A stretch of DNA of 57,445 nt from Phycisphaerae bacterium (GCA_029260055.1 JAJDDX010000305.1:1-57445); one strand, 5' to 3'. Shown: positions 47,589 through 56,877, counted from the first letter of the stretch. Notes: generated from the letters alone by a model not told the origin. Numbers and translations: made by a program.

Positions 47589-50531
47589 CTACGGTTGCCC
47601 GGCGCCGAACCCTTCGATTCGCATTGCCGCGCGCAGCGTGGGATGAGCCGTGTAGATCGTCTGCAAATCCTGCGTGAAGGTCATGTCCGACCCGATGGAG
47701 AACGATCCAATCACCTGCAGCCGATTCTGCGACGGGTTGTACACGACCAAGTCCGTGCCCGTGCTCGCATTACGAATCAGGCCGGTGCTCAACTGAACCG
47801 CGCTCGCGTCCAAATCGCCCAGGATTAGATATTCCTCGGCGTCGAAGTGGTTCTGCAGTCGGATGCCCGCTTCGCCGGTGACGCCTACGAGCGAGGCGAA
47901 GTCTTCGGTCGGCGTTCCATCGGCGGCGATTTGCAGCATGGCGAAACTGCCGGCATTGGCGTCCGAAGCGGCTACGTGAACGGTCTCGCCAAACGCGGCC
48001 GGCGTCACGAAGATCGACTTGAACTGGAACAACTGACTGGTGCTCGTGAAGATTTCGACTGTAGACGAAGCGGCCACGTCGATCAGCACACCACGCTGCG
48101 AGTTGATGTGGAGGTAGTCACCCGCGAAGCCCGTCGGCGCCTCGATCAAGTCGACTTCGAAACTGCCGGGGCCGGACTGGCCGAAGTCCGTCTGGAAGAT
48201 CTCCACGATGCCCGTCACGGGATCAGCGTCATAGAGTCGGTTGTTCCGCATGGAGGCGTAGGTCAGCGCGGCGCCGCCACCGCCGTCGTTGGCGACCATC
48301 GGCTTACCCGCCTTGGTCAGCTCTTGTCCGGAGACCTCCTCATGAGTTCCGACCGTAATCGTCGTGGCCGGGCCGGGTGTGGCTGGGGACGTAAACGGGC
48401 CGAGCAACGTGATGTCCGTCGCCGCGTAAAGCGCATCGTTGCCGTCCAGATCTACGCCGGCAGCTCCGCCGGTTTCCGTGACGAAATAGTCGCCCTCGAT
48501 GATCTGGAAGACGTGTACGTAGTCGCCGCCGGACGAACCGTCGCCACTCGGAAGATGGCCGTTGACTCCGACTGAGCCGAATTCGCCGTCCAGCCCGAGC
48601 GCCGCGGCGTTAAGCGTAATCTCGTAGAACGAGCCCGTGGTCAGTGACGACGGAAGATCGACAATGATACGAGAGCCGAGCGTCACGCTGTTGGCGGTGT
48701 CGGTGAACAGCCATCGCTTGATCCTGCGCGAGTCGAGCGACACGTTCTGTCCGGTCGCGAGATCGCGCAGCGTGATGTTGTCCGCGTTCACCTCGCAAAG
48801 CGGAACCGGTTGATCGATATCGAACTCCAGCAGGGTCGGCGCGCCGCGAAGCAAGTGGCGACCGTTACCCAGAGTCGACCGGAACACGCGGGCCGTACCG
48901 GTGGCGACCGGGACGCTCAAGTCGTTGTCCAGGGACGAATCGCACACCGGGTCGCCGGATGACGCCGATCCGTTGACGAACCCCGTGAACTGCACGACCG
49001 ACGCCGCCGTCGGTAGTGAAATGTACGCGGTGTCCATATCCGACGTGAGCACGATGTCGGAGAACAGGCCGAACGTAGAGAAAGTAAACGTGTCCAGCGC
49101 CAGCGGGAAGAGGACCTGCAGTCTGTCTTCGGTGGCGTTGTAGACCATGACGGACACGCCGTCGAAGTCATCCGCGAAGATCTGATGGACGCTTCGGAGG
49201 CTCTTGTCGAACTGCCCGATGATCAGGTACTCCTCCCGTCCCTGGATATCCTCGAGCTTGATGACGGCCGTGCCGTCCACGGAAGGCAGTGACGAGGGAT
49301 TGGTCCACGCGCTCTTATCCACGACGCCGTTCGGGAGGATTCGGTGAAGCTCCAAGCCGGTGTTGTCTTCCGGCTTGTAGGCGCCGTGGATCACTCGTTC
49401 TTCACCGCTGCGTGCGGGCGGCACGAACAATGACACGTACGAATCGCTGATATTCCCGAATCCGCGGTCCACCAAGTTCAGGCCGCCTTTTTGCCCGGCT
49501 GCACCGCGCCGATCGAGTACTGATATTTCGGCGACATCGGCAAACAGCACATCGCCGGATTCGACGGCGCTTCGCTCGATGCCGGCGTAGCCAGTCGGTG
49601 CGATGATCAAGTCGTTGGGATAGCTCCCGAGGTCGTCGGCGCGAGCGATCTGTGTCGCATCTCCCGTTGCGGGGTCGACTTCGAACACCGCTCCGTCGCT
49701 TCGGCCCTTGACGATAACCATGCCGTCGTTATCCACCGCGACGTTGCGCATCGCGAGCGCGGGCAGGCTCTCTCCGATGCGATCGCCGTCAGTTACGTCT
49801 TTGGGGCCCGAGAACGGGCCGAACAGGCGGGATTCCGCGGCGAGGTAGAGGCGGTCGCTGGTGTCCAAGGCCAAGCCGGCGGCCTGCTGCGTGCTCGTCA
49901 GGTAGTTGATCGCTCCGACCGCTCGGAAGAGTTGGACAAAGTCTCCGCCCGGCTCGCCGTCACCGCTGGGCAGCGTACCGTTGGATGCCCTTGCCGTGCC
50001 CGCGTCTTGCTGGAATTCACCGTCGAGTCCGATGGTTTCGCTGTCGAGTGTGACCTCGTAGTCGTGACCGGTGGTCAGACCGTCGGGAATCGTTACGACG
50101 ATGCGGCTGGCCACCACTTCGTCGGCTGCGTTCACGAGATTGACACGCGTGACCTGGTCGTCCGTAAGGGGCACGTCCGTACTCGCGGTCAGATCGCGCA
50201 TGGTGATGTTGTCGGGCACCACGGCGCAGAAAGGCACAGGCTGATCCAGTTCGAAACCCAGCGCCTGCCCGGTTGCGAGTACGAGGTGTCGTCCCTCGCC
50301 GATCGTGCTGGCGACGACGCGCGTCTCGCCGAACTCGCCGAAGACGATTCCGTCGTCCTCCGTTCCGGTCGTCGAGCACTCGTCGAACTGAATGGGCTCG
50401 CTGTTGTCGTTCCCGTTGTCGTTCGTGTTGCTAGGGCCGGGGCCGGGGCCGGCCGACGGGGAACAGCCGTTCGTAAGTAGCGTCAGAACGACAGCGAACA
50501 GTGAGACGGACACGGAGTGGAGAAGTTTCAT
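47589..50531 (-). CDS. Large lipoprotein with internally duplicated propeller-like domain
   Basis: About 980 aa. The lipobox LLTNGC is followed by the linker SNTNDNGNDNSEP, a planctomycete-style Asn/Asp/Gly spacer that keeps the domain away from the membrane. The rest is two copies of about 450 residues: GETRVVASTIGEGRHLVLA and GTARVFRSTLGNGRHLLRG begin them, and ELDQPVPFCAVVPDNITMRD matches DIDQPVPLCEVNADNITLRD. Each has propeller-like strands (GMVIVKGRSDGAVFEVDP). The duplication is internal and old, with many substitutions. No catalytic motif. The ATG at 50531 has AAGGA upstream; GTG at 50534 is an alternative. Confidence 0.8.
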   Translation of the reverse strand: MKLLHSVSVSLFAVVLTLLTNGCSPSAGPGPGPSNTNDNGNDNSEPIQFDECSTTGTEDDGIVFGEFGETRVVASTIGEGRHLVLATGQALGFELDQPVPFCAVVPDNITMRDLTASTDVPLTDDQVTRVNLVNAADEVVASRIVVTIPDGLTTGHDYEVTLDSETIGLDGEFQQDAGTARASNGTLPSGDGEPGGDFVQLFRAVGAINYLTSTQQAAGLALDTSDRLYLAAESRLFGPFSGPKDVTDGDRIGESLPALAMRNVAVDNDGMVIVKGRSDGAVFEVDPATGDATQIARADDLGSYPNDLIIAPTGYAGIERSAVESGDVLFADVAEISVLDRRGAAGQKGGLNLVDRGFGNISDSYVSLFVPPARSGEERVIHGAYKPEDNTGLELHRILPNGVVDKSAWTNPSSLPSVDGTAVIKLEDIQGREEYLIIGQFDKSLRSVHQIFADDFDGVSVMVYNATEDRLQVLFPLALDTFTFSTFGLFSDIVLTSDMDTAYISLPTAASVVQFTGFVNGSASSGDPVCDSSLDNDLSVPVATGTARVFRSTLGNGRHLLRGAPTLLEFDIDQPVPLCEVNADNITLRDLATGQNVSLDSRRIKRWLFTDTANSVTLGSRIIVDLPSSLTTGSFYEITLNAAALGLDGEFGSVGVNGHLPSGDGSSGGDYVHVFQIIEGDYFVTETGGAAGVDLDGNDALYAATDITLLGPFTSPATPGPATTITVGTHEEVSGQELTKAGKPMVANDGGGGAALTYASMRNNRLYDADPVTGIVEIFQTDFGQSGPGSFEVDLIEAPTGFAGDYLHINSQRGVLIDVAASSTVEIFTSTSQLFQFKSIFVTPAAFGETVHVAASDANAGSFAMLQIAADGTPTEDFASLVGVTGEAGIRLQNHFDAEEYLILGDLDASAVQLSTGLIRNASTGTDLVVYNPSQNRLQVIGSFSIGSDMTFTQDLQTIYTAHPTLRAAMRIEGFGAGQP

Positions 50532-50966
50532 CACGAGGTTCCTTGTTCGAGTAGAGCTGGCGGTCCCACCCCGCGCCTAAGAAGTAGGACCCGTTACCGA
50601 TGGGCAATCCTGCGAGCCCGTCCTCGCGACGCGTTCGAACAAGAGCGCAGGACGCCAATTCCCGCTCACTCATCCCGTCGCCGTTGACAGGCCCCGGTTC
50701 AGAGGACTTCCCGTTCGTCGGATATCGATTCGCGATCCTAACCAGCCAAAACGGTCGGTTCAAGTGAAAATGGGCTGGTTCGCCTTGTTTGGGTTACGTG
50801 GGCGCGGCCACAACGAGTCCGACGCCCTGACTATCAGCGCTCGCGGATGCGGCGCTCTTGCGATTCTTGTTGCGTGCCGTGTGCTAAGGGAATACACTAA
50901 CTAGCGTTGCACGTCCTAATGGGGGGATGTGATACCGTCGACCAACGTTTCCATGGGGGGAATGCC
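50532..50966. other. Divergent regulatory region
   Basis: 435 bases between the leftward lipoprotein gene and the rightward cohesin gene. No coding signal beyond a short in-frame extension (from 50907) of the cohesin gene with no ribosome site. No strong hairpin noticed. Confidence 0.45.
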
Positions 50967-52961
50967 ATGTTGGTACCGGTGCGGCGTGCGCGGATCGTGC
51001 ATGCGCTTTTGGCTGCGTGTTGGGGGGCGGGTTCCGCTTTCGGGGCTCGCGGCGCGGTGAATCCAAGTCTCTGTCCGGTTGTTCAAAGTGAATGCCATGT
51101 CGTCGGGAGCAGGGTGCGTGCCGCCTTCGTGAAAGGTACCGGCGATGCCGTGATCGTCGGCGGTCAGTTCTCGTTTCACTTTGACCCCGGCGGGCTGCGA
51201 CTCCTGTCAATTGAGCCGGGATCGCGCTGCGACACGGCGTCTCCCTATAGCCAAGAGCTGTTTTCCAGCGTCGACGAGGCGACAGGGCAGGGATTCTATG
51301 CCGTTGGTGTGGCACTTGGTGGTGCCGGCACGTCCGGACCGGCTACCGTGGCGTGCGTCGAGTTCCTGGTGCTCGCACGGCAACCCGGCGAGCTATGCAT
51401 CAACGTCGATCTCGCGGCTTCGTTTCTCGTGGACGAAGCGGGAGACCCGGTGGCGATCGACAACGCCGTCGAGTGCCCAGCCGATCCAATCGACCCGCTG
51501 CTGACCTGCGCCGCGGTCGATCTTGCCGGGGCGTGTACATGCCCGACCGGCGCGCCCGATTGCAGCGCGTGGGACGCCGCCTGCGGCATCGGGGCGTGCG
51601 ACGAGCAGGCCGTCCAGTGCCTCGCGACGCCGACCAACGAGGGCGGCCTGTGCGACGACGGCATCCCTTGTACGACAACCGACCTGTGCGTCGGCGGTGA
51701 GTGCGTGGGAAGCGGATGCACGAATCAAAGCCTTTGTGCGGTCGCCGGCGATGGATGCCAGGCGGCCGGCGGACAGCTTATGCGCGTGGTCATGGGCGGG
51801 GGGCAGCCCGTGATCTTCGGCGGGCAGCTTTCCATACACTATGACGTAGCCAAGCTGACGTTGCTCGATATTTCGCCCGGCGCGACGTGCGATCCGAACT
51901 CGCCGTTCGCGTTGGAAATCGACGAGCGCGTAGACCACTTTACCGGCGAGGTCTTCTACGCCGTGGGCGTCGACCTCCTGGAGAACATCGAGGGTTCGCA
52001 AGGACCGGCCACCGTCGCCTGCCTCCACTTTGCGGCACAGGGCCAAGGCCAAGGTGAGGTGTGCGTGCTCGGCGGCGTGAACCCGAGCGAGACGATTCTC
52101 GTTGACGACACGGGCCACGTCGTACAGGTGTACAACGCGCAAGATTGCCCGAGCGACATGCCGGCGGCCGGCATCTCCTGCGACACGATGACGTGGGATG
52201 ACACCTGCCGCTGTACGCCCGGCACCGATGACTGCAGCGCGCTGAGCACCGATTGCCGAATCGGCGTCTGCGATGCCGACAGCGGGCTCTGCCGCGTCGA
52301 ATTCATCAACGAAGGCGGCGCGTGCGACGACGGCCTGACATGCACGACCAACGACGTGTGCCTTTCAGGCCGCTGCCGCGGGTTTGGCTGTCGTAACCCG
52401 AGCCTATGCCTGGGTATCAATCAGTGTCCGACGTCGAACCGACCGGGCGAGATCGCGATAACCATCGGCGCCGGCGATCCGATCATCAACGGCGGACAGT
52501 TCACGATTCGCTACGATCCAGCCGAGCTCGAGTTTGTGGATGTCGTGCCGGGCGCGATGTGCGACCATCAGTCGCCGTTTGCCGTCGAGCTGCACCGGGT
52601 CGTCGACGAGGCCAGCGGCGAGATCTTCTACGCCGTCGGCGTCGACCCGATGCAAGGGCAGGGGACATCGGAACCGGCAACGCTCGCGTGCGTCCGGTTC
52701 AACGGGCCCATCTTCACGTCCAGCGGCGTGTGCCTGCTGCACGGCTTCAACCCCTTTAACACCTTGCTGGTGGACGAGCACGGCCAATCGATCGAGATCA
52801 ACACGTTCGATTGTCCGGGAGACTACCCCGACCCGATCATCACGTGCATCGAGTTCTGCGACGTGCCGGCTTTGTCGACCTGGAATTCGATCATTCTGGG
52901 GCTGCTTCTGTTGACCGCGGCCAAGCTGCAGCGCCGGCGCGGGGCTGCGGCTGGAGCGTAG
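50967..52961 (+). CDS. Exported protein with three cohesin-like modules and IPTL-CTERM-like anchor
   Basis: A 664-aa exported protein. Signal peptide RIVHALLAACWGAGSAFGAR. Three modules (about residues 32-170, 265-395 and 480-610) share the cohesin-type pattern GGQ-[FL]-[ST]-[FI]-x-[FY]-D (GGQFSFHFDPGGLRLLSIEPG-, GGQLSIHYDVAKLTLLDISPG-, GGQFTIRYDPAELEFVDVVPG-type), FYAVGV and PATVACV/PATLACV strands, with Cys-rich linkers (CDDGIPCTTTDLCVGGEC) between them. It ends VPALSTWNSIILGLLLLTAA plus an Arg cluster, an IPTL-CTERM-like tag. The layout is that of a small anchored scaffoldin. GGGGGG before the ATG. Its TAG stop lies inside the GTAG of REP B1. Confidence 0.8.
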   Translation: MLVPVRRARIVHALLAACWGAGSAFGARGAVNPSLCPVVQSECHVVGSRVRAAFVKGTGDAVIVGGQFSFHFDPGGLRLLSIEPGSRCDTASPYSQELFSSVDEATGQGFYAVGVALGGAGTSGPATVACVEFLVLARQPGELCINVDLAASFLVDEAGDPVAIDNAVECPADPIDPLLTCAAVDLAGACTCPTGAPDCSAWDAACGIGACDEQAVQCLATPTNEGGLCDDGIPCTTTDLCVGGECVGSGCTNQSLCAVAGDGCQAAGGQLMRVVMGGGQPVIFGGQLSIHYDVAKLTLLDISPGATCDPNSPFALEIDERVDHFTGEVFYAVGVDLLENIEGSQGPATVACLHFAAQGQGQGEVCVLGGVNPSETILVDDTGHVVQVYNAQDCPSDMPAAGISCDTMTWDDTCRCTPGTDDCSALSTDCRIGVCDADSGLCRVEFINEGGACDDGLTCTTNDVCLSGRCRGFGCRNPSLCLGINQCPTSNRPGEIAITIGAGDPIINGGQFTIRYDPAELEFVDVVPGAMCDHQSPFAVELHRVVDEASGEIFYAVGVDPMQGQGTSEPATLACVRFNGPIFTSSGVCLLHGFNPFNTLLVDEHGQSIEINTFDCPGDYPDPIITCIEFCDVPALSTWNSIILGLLLLTAAKLQRRRGAAAGA

Positions 52962-53027
52962 GGTCCGCTGTGCGGACCGAAAGGCGCGCGGGCGGAAGGC
53001 GTGCGTGGTCCGCACAGCGGACCCTAC
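52958..53027. repeat. REP elements B1 and B2, inverted pair with GTAG heads
   Basis: B1 (52958-52978, plus): GTAG then arms GGTCCGC/GCGGACC around TGT. B2 (53007-53027, minus) is its exact reverse complement, 28 bases away, making a BIME. The GTAG and plan match the RAYT-linked family A, but the stem sequence differs. A degenerate third copy (AGCGGACGCTACAA) follows at 53041-53054. Confidence 0.85.
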
Positions 53028-53058
53028 AACTGGCCGGGAAAGCGGACGCTACAATCGC

Positions 53059-53820
53059 TCAAACCGTGAGCAGTTCCGAGGTCTGATAGCGTGAGGCGTG
53101 ATAGACGGGGTAGTCCTTCCCGACCGCCTCGTGCTGCGCGCCGATCGCCAGGGCCGGACGGTTGTTGTCATCGCTGATGTGCGACACGGCGATCCACTTC
53201 GGACGGTTCTGCCCGCAGCCGCGCGTGAGCTCCGCAGCCTCGTCGTTGGAGATGTGCCCGCCGTCACCGCGAATTCTGGCCTGCAGATCGCGCGGATAGC
53301 CGCCGGTTTCGAGCATGTGCGGGTCGTAATTGGCTTCGAGGTAGGCGGCGTCCAGCGATTCGATGAGCGTTTGGAGCCCGTCGAACGGGTGCCCAAGATC
53401 GGTGAGGATGCCCAGCCGCTTGCCCTCCCACTCGACCACGAAAGCGACGGAATCCTGCGCGTCGTGCGGCGTGCGGATCGTGTGGACCTTGACGGAATCG
53501 AAGGTCAGTACGTCGCCCGACTGGAAGTGCCTCACGTCGCTGAGCGTGCCGAGGTTGCACCAGACCGCGGCCATCGTCTCTTTCGACGCGTAGATCGGCA
53601 GGCCGAATTTCCGCTGATAGACACCGGCATACCGCACATGGTCCGTGTGGTTGTGCGAGATGAGCACGGCGTTTACGTCGCGCATGTCGCGCCCGTGAAC
53701 GTCCATGCGTCGCTGGGCAGCGGCTCCCGTGATGCCGGCGTCGAAGACGAGACGCACATCGCCCGCCTCGACGTAGATGGCGTTCCCGTTGGAGCCCGAC
53801 TGCAGCGAGAAGGTGATCAT
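53059..53820 (-). CDS. MBL-fold metallo-hydrolase (YycJ/WalJ-like)
   Basis: A 253-aa metallo-beta-lactamase-fold protein. MITFSLQSGSNGNAIYVEA is the YycJ/WalJ-type start; LISHNHTDHVRY holds the HxHxDH metal motif, TPHDAQDSVAFVVE a later His, and ILTDLGHPFD an Asp. It resembles the YycJ/exonuclease group rather than beta-lactamases; a nuclease or phosphodiesterase activity is plausible. The ATG at 53820 is chosen because an extension to 53919 overlaps the upstream gene and is Arg-rich. 43 bases follow the upstream gene, so co-transcription is likely. REP B2 is 31 bases from its stop. Confidence 0.9.
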   Translation of the reverse strand: MITFSLQSGSNGNAIYVEAGDVRLVFDAGITGAAAQRRMDVHGRDMRDVNAVLISHNHTDHVRYAGVYQRKFGLPIYASKETMAAVWCNLGTLSDVRHFQSGDVLTFDSVKVHTIRTPHDAQDSVAFVVEWEGKRLGILTDLGHPFDGLQTLIESLDAAYLEANYDPHMLETGGYPRDLQARIRGDGGHISNDEAAELTRGCGQNRPKWIAVSHISDDNNRPALAIGAQHEAVGKDYPVYHASRYQTSELLTV

Positions 53821-53863
53821 GCGGAGATGGTAGCACAGCCGGCCGAAAAAAGCGCGGGCGGGT

Positions 53864-54661
53864 TTATCCGGGCGGTCGCGTTCGAGGGCGCTGTGGCGGG
53901 TAATCACCGGCGACCGCATAGCTCAGGTCGCGGAAATCGGTGAGGCCATCGAACTCGATCCGAAGCGAGCGTTCCTCAAGCTCCTCGGAGTGGCGCCAAA
54001 GCCACACGAATGCCCAGAACGTTACCGGGGGCACGAGGATGAAAAGAGGGAAACCGGCGGCGACACCGACCACGGAGAGGGGTGTGGCGAACAGCAGGAT
54101 GGCTGCCGGGAACGCCATCCAGAAGTAGCTTCGCTGATGCAACCTGAACGAGCGGAGCAGACGGGGGGCGACTGCCAGAAGGCTGAGGTAGATCGCCGGC
54201 AACCCCGCGGCGGCGTAGCGATTAAGCGGCGTGCTCGGCCTCAGGTCTCGGGTATCAACGCTGGCCTCCGCGAGCATCGACCGGACGGTCAGGAACGCGC
54301 CGGCTGTGCTGCATGGTCGCCCGAGGATCGTCGGCGACGGCACGTCCGGGACCCGAACCTTGGTCGACAGGAACGCGCAGGCATCGCCGAGCGTCCGCTT
54401 CTTGAGCGGCATGAGCACTGGCTTCCACTCTCGCAGAGGTAACTTGATGTCGAAGAGGCCGTTCAGGCACTCCGCGCGCTCGTGCCAATCGCGAAGACCG
54501 AACGCGTTCCAATGTTCGCATTCGGCAAGCGTGGTGGAGGTTGACACGTCGAGTTCGGGGTCCGCCTCGTCCGCGTCTGCAAGCCATCTGTGCTCTTCGC
54601 GGATGACCTCGAGTGCTTCGTCTGGCGTGATGTACCTGCGTTTGACCGGTTCGACTTCCAT
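53864..54661 (-). CDS. Membrane protein of unknown function
   Basis: A 265-aa protein. The N-terminal 130 residues are soluble and charged (KRRYITPDEALEVIREEHRW, DELDVSTSTT-like stretch, LKKRTLGDACAFLS), followed by two or three membrane helices (YFWMAFPAAILLFATPLSVV, GFPLFILVPPVTFWAFVWLW) and a short C-terminal tail. I do not recognise the family. The ATG at 54661 has GGGAG about 7 bases upstream; an in-frame extension to 55015 is shadow sequence crossing hairpins. Just upstream of the MBL-fold gene and probably co-transcribed with it. Confidence 0.7.
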   Translation of the reverse strand: MEVEPVKRRYITPDEALEVIREEHRWLADADEADPELDVSTSTTLAECEHWNAFGLRDWHERAECLNGLFDIKLPLREWKPVLMPLKKRTLGDACAFLSTKVRVPDVPSPTILGRPCSTAGAFLTVRSMLAEASVDTRDLRPSTPLNRYAAAGLPAIYLSLLAVAPRLLRSFRLHQRSYFWMAFPAAILLFATPLSVVGVAAGFPLFILVPPVTFWAFVWLWRHSEELEERSLRIEFDGLTDFRDLSYAVAGDYPPQRPRTRPPG

Positions 54662-54747
54662 GGGACTCTCCCGGGGCATCTGCCCTCGAATAGGGAGAGT
54701 CTGCGCGATGGGCCGGTATGCGTCAACAATGCACGTATAACGGGACT

Positions 54748-54827
54748 CGTCACATGAACTGTACGACAAGTTCGTGTGACGAGCCACGTAGTGGCGATGG
54801 TGGTTAGCCACGGGCGTAAGCCCGTGG
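54748..54827. repeat. Three hairpins in the 54662-54975 gap
   Basis: 13-base arms CGTCACATGAACT / AGTTCGTGTGACG (54748-54760, 54769-54781; one mismatch), then GCCAC-GTA-GTGGC (54783-54795), then CCACGGGC-GTAA-GCCCGTGG (54808-54827). The last form is a frequent intergenic hairpin in planctomycete genomes as far as I recall. No gene seen in the rest of the gap. Confidence 0.75.
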
Positions 54828-54975
54828 TGAGCAAGCGCGTTTTTGAGCTCTGAGCCCCGGATGGGGCGGCACAATTCCGCGAGCCCGCCAGGGACCGCGG
54901 AATCTTGCGGGCCCGACAGAGGCCGCTTCCTGACGCGCGCGGTTCGGAATGTCGGAAGCGTCCTACGACGCCACA

Positions 54976-56091
54976 CTACGGGTCGGCGCCATGGCTCGCA
55001 TGCCCGGCTTTGCATTCGGTCACGTACTGCTCGAAGAAGCGAACGATTCGCGGCACAAATGCGTCGAACGTGGGGTATTGATCACGCCCGGTTTCATATT
55101 CGGTCAGTAACTTGGACAATCGACCCACCCATTCAAAGCCCCGCTCGGCTTCGTACGCGATCTGCTCGGCTGCGGCCGCGTCGCCCTCGGTGTGCTGCTT
55201 GAACCGCACCACGACCGCCCGGACGAAGGACTCGTTCATCAGGCTTTCCGCTGTCTTATATCCTTGCGAGGCCATCTTGTTGGTATGATGTTGCAGGAGT
55301 CGTTCGCCCACGGGAAGCACTTGGTCCGCATATTTGTCTACACTTGGGTTGGTGTACGAGTGGCAGAACTCATGGACGACTGTGGCCGTAATCCAGTCGT
55401 CGAAGACGGGAATGCCCTTCTTGTCGAATTCCGTGGCTCCGATGATCGGGGTGATTTCTTCCTTTCCGTCGAGGCAAGCGACACCCAAGCCGTAGTTCGC
55501 CGGGCCGTTCAGCAGACTCACGATCACGCCGAACTTCGCACTCGGTCGCGCGCCGAAATAGGAATCAAACCACGCGACGTACGATCTCTTCTTCAAGAGC
55601 GCGCGCATCCGCTTTCCGGCGGCTTTGTACAACGAGGCGTGCTTCTTCGTGAACCTATCGAATTCCGTTTTGGCGGCGAAGTCGCGCACCTGCGCAAGAA
55701 ACTCGCGCGCTTGCGGGGCCGGCCATCGCTTGTCCAGGCGAGGCGGCTTTTGATCGAAGGGAATTCTCTCCTTGAAGCCTATCGTGTCTTCGATGTGAAG
55801 GGCGAAGCTCATCGGTGCGTCGAAGCCGATACCGTGTTGCGACCGCAGATCCCTCGCCGCGCGGACGGCGGGGTGGTTGCGGTGCTCGCCGAAATGCGCG
55901 TCGACCGCTTTGGCATACGGGGAGGCCGCCGACCGCTGGTTGTACTCGTCGGCGCCGGAAAGGCGGAAGACAATGCTGATCAACTCGACCCGCGGATCGA
56001 CGTAAGCGTCGAGTTCGTGACGCGACGGACGGGTATCGCCGGTAACGGCGGATACGACGGCGACGAGTCCCATCAATGCAGTGAAGCTCAT
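54976..56091 (-). CDS. Exported DUF4932-like putative zinc protease
   Basis: A 371-aa exported protein. The signal peptide ALMGLVAVVSAVTG precedes VELISIVFRLSGADEYNQ, a typical DUF4932 start, and a later helix holds TATVVHEFCHSYTNP, an HExxH zincin motif, with a downstream Glu-bearing helix (MNESFVRAVVVRF). This suggests a metallopeptidase, activity unproven. The ATG at 56091 has AGAGGA upstream; GTG at 56109 is the alternative. It follows the sigma/anti-sigma pair by about 200 bases in the same direction and could be a target of that regulon (inference). Confidence 0.8.
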   Translation of the reverse strand: MSFTALMGLVAVVSAVTGDTRPSRHELDAYVDPRVELISIVFRLSGADEYNQRSAASPYAKAVDAHFGEHRNHPAVRAARDLRSQHGIGFDAPMSFALHIEDTIGFKERIPFDQKPPRLDKRWPAPQAREFLAQVRDFAAKTEFDRFTKKHASLYKAAGKRMRALLKKRSYVAWFDSYFGARPSAKFGVIVSLLNGPANYGLGVACLDGKEEITPIIGATEFDKKGIPVFDDWITATVVHEFCHSYTNPSVDKYADQVLPVGERLLQHHTNKMASQGYKTAESLMNESFVRAVVVRFKQHTEGDAAAAEQIAYEAERGFEWVGRLSKLLTEYETGRDQYPTFDAFVPRIVRFFEQYVTECKAGHASHGADP

Positions 56092-56295
56092 GATGACTTG
56101 TCCTCTCACAGCGGCCGATCGCGGCGGATGCAGCGGTCACTTCCACGAACGACGCTCAGAGAAATCCATGCGGTCCTGGGATAGGGGATCATGCGGTGTT
56201 CGTGCCGAATTCCGTTTGTACGCCCCGGGTGGTGACGAAGGGCTCATCCGGGCCGGGGCCAGTGGGATCGTGAACGTGCTCGGGTGCCCGCAGTT

Positions 56296-56877
56296 CTACA
56301 AGCCGCGCTGCCTGCCGTTCAAGCCGAGTTCCTCGTCGGTGACCGGTGCGTCGAGTTGAAGGCCCTTGTCGGAAGGGATCAATCTTGCCGGGCGGTCGAT
56401 CGAAGCGAGCGTCCGTTCCAGCGCCGCGTCGTCCAGGTGGACCACGAGTCTGGCAGGCGAAGCGCGGTAGCGTGGCACGACAGCCGGGTCCGTCCGGACA
56501 ATGGTGGTTATACCGTCACTTGCAGGTTCGCGCGGTGTCGACCGCGGTAGGCCATCTCTAGGCGCGGGAGCCTCGCGGATGTCCGCGACGGCGGGTGTGC
56601 CGGCCGGGCTATCGTGTTTGGCCATGGCACCTGTGCTTTCAGGCTGCGTGGCCTGCTTGTCGACGATCCGGTTCGATGGATTCATCGGTGATCCATCGGG
56701 AAGCTGCAGTTGCGACAGGATGAGCACAATGCCAAGAGCCGCGCCGGACGCGATGACCAACCGCCGTGCGCGCCGCACGCGACGGGTCCTATCCACGACC
56801 TGAACGAGTTCGCCCAGCATGGCGTTGCGCCGAGCTTCGCCGGCTTCGCTTAGACGATTGGTTTGCTGCTCATTCAT
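56296..56877 (-). CDS. Anti-sigma factor-like membrane protein
   Basis: A 193-aa bitopic protein: a charged cytoplasmic N-terminus (MNEQQTNRLSEAGEARRNA), one membrane helix (LVIASGAALGIVLILSQLQL, about 40-60) and a Pro/Ala-rich periplasmic part. It starts 8 bases inside the end of the ECF sigma gene, and the sigma/anti-sigma order with overlap is standard. There is no HxxxCxxC zinc motif of the ZAS family, so it is anti-sigma by position and topology. Confidence 0.75.
   Translation of the reverse strand: MNEQQTNRLSEAGEARRNAMLGELVQVVDRTRRVRRARRLVIASGAALGIVLILSQLQLPDGSPMNPSNRIVDKQATQPESTGAMAKHDSPAGTPAVADIREAPAPRDGLPRSTPREPASDGITTIVRTDPAVVPRYRASPARLVVHLDDAALERTLASIDRPARLIPSDKGLQLDAPVTDEELGLNGRQRGL

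Noticed and set aside
3498-54827. CRISPR array
   Set aside because: The palindromic repeats are dispersed, differ in sequence between families and show no regular repeat-spacer pattern; no cas genes are present.
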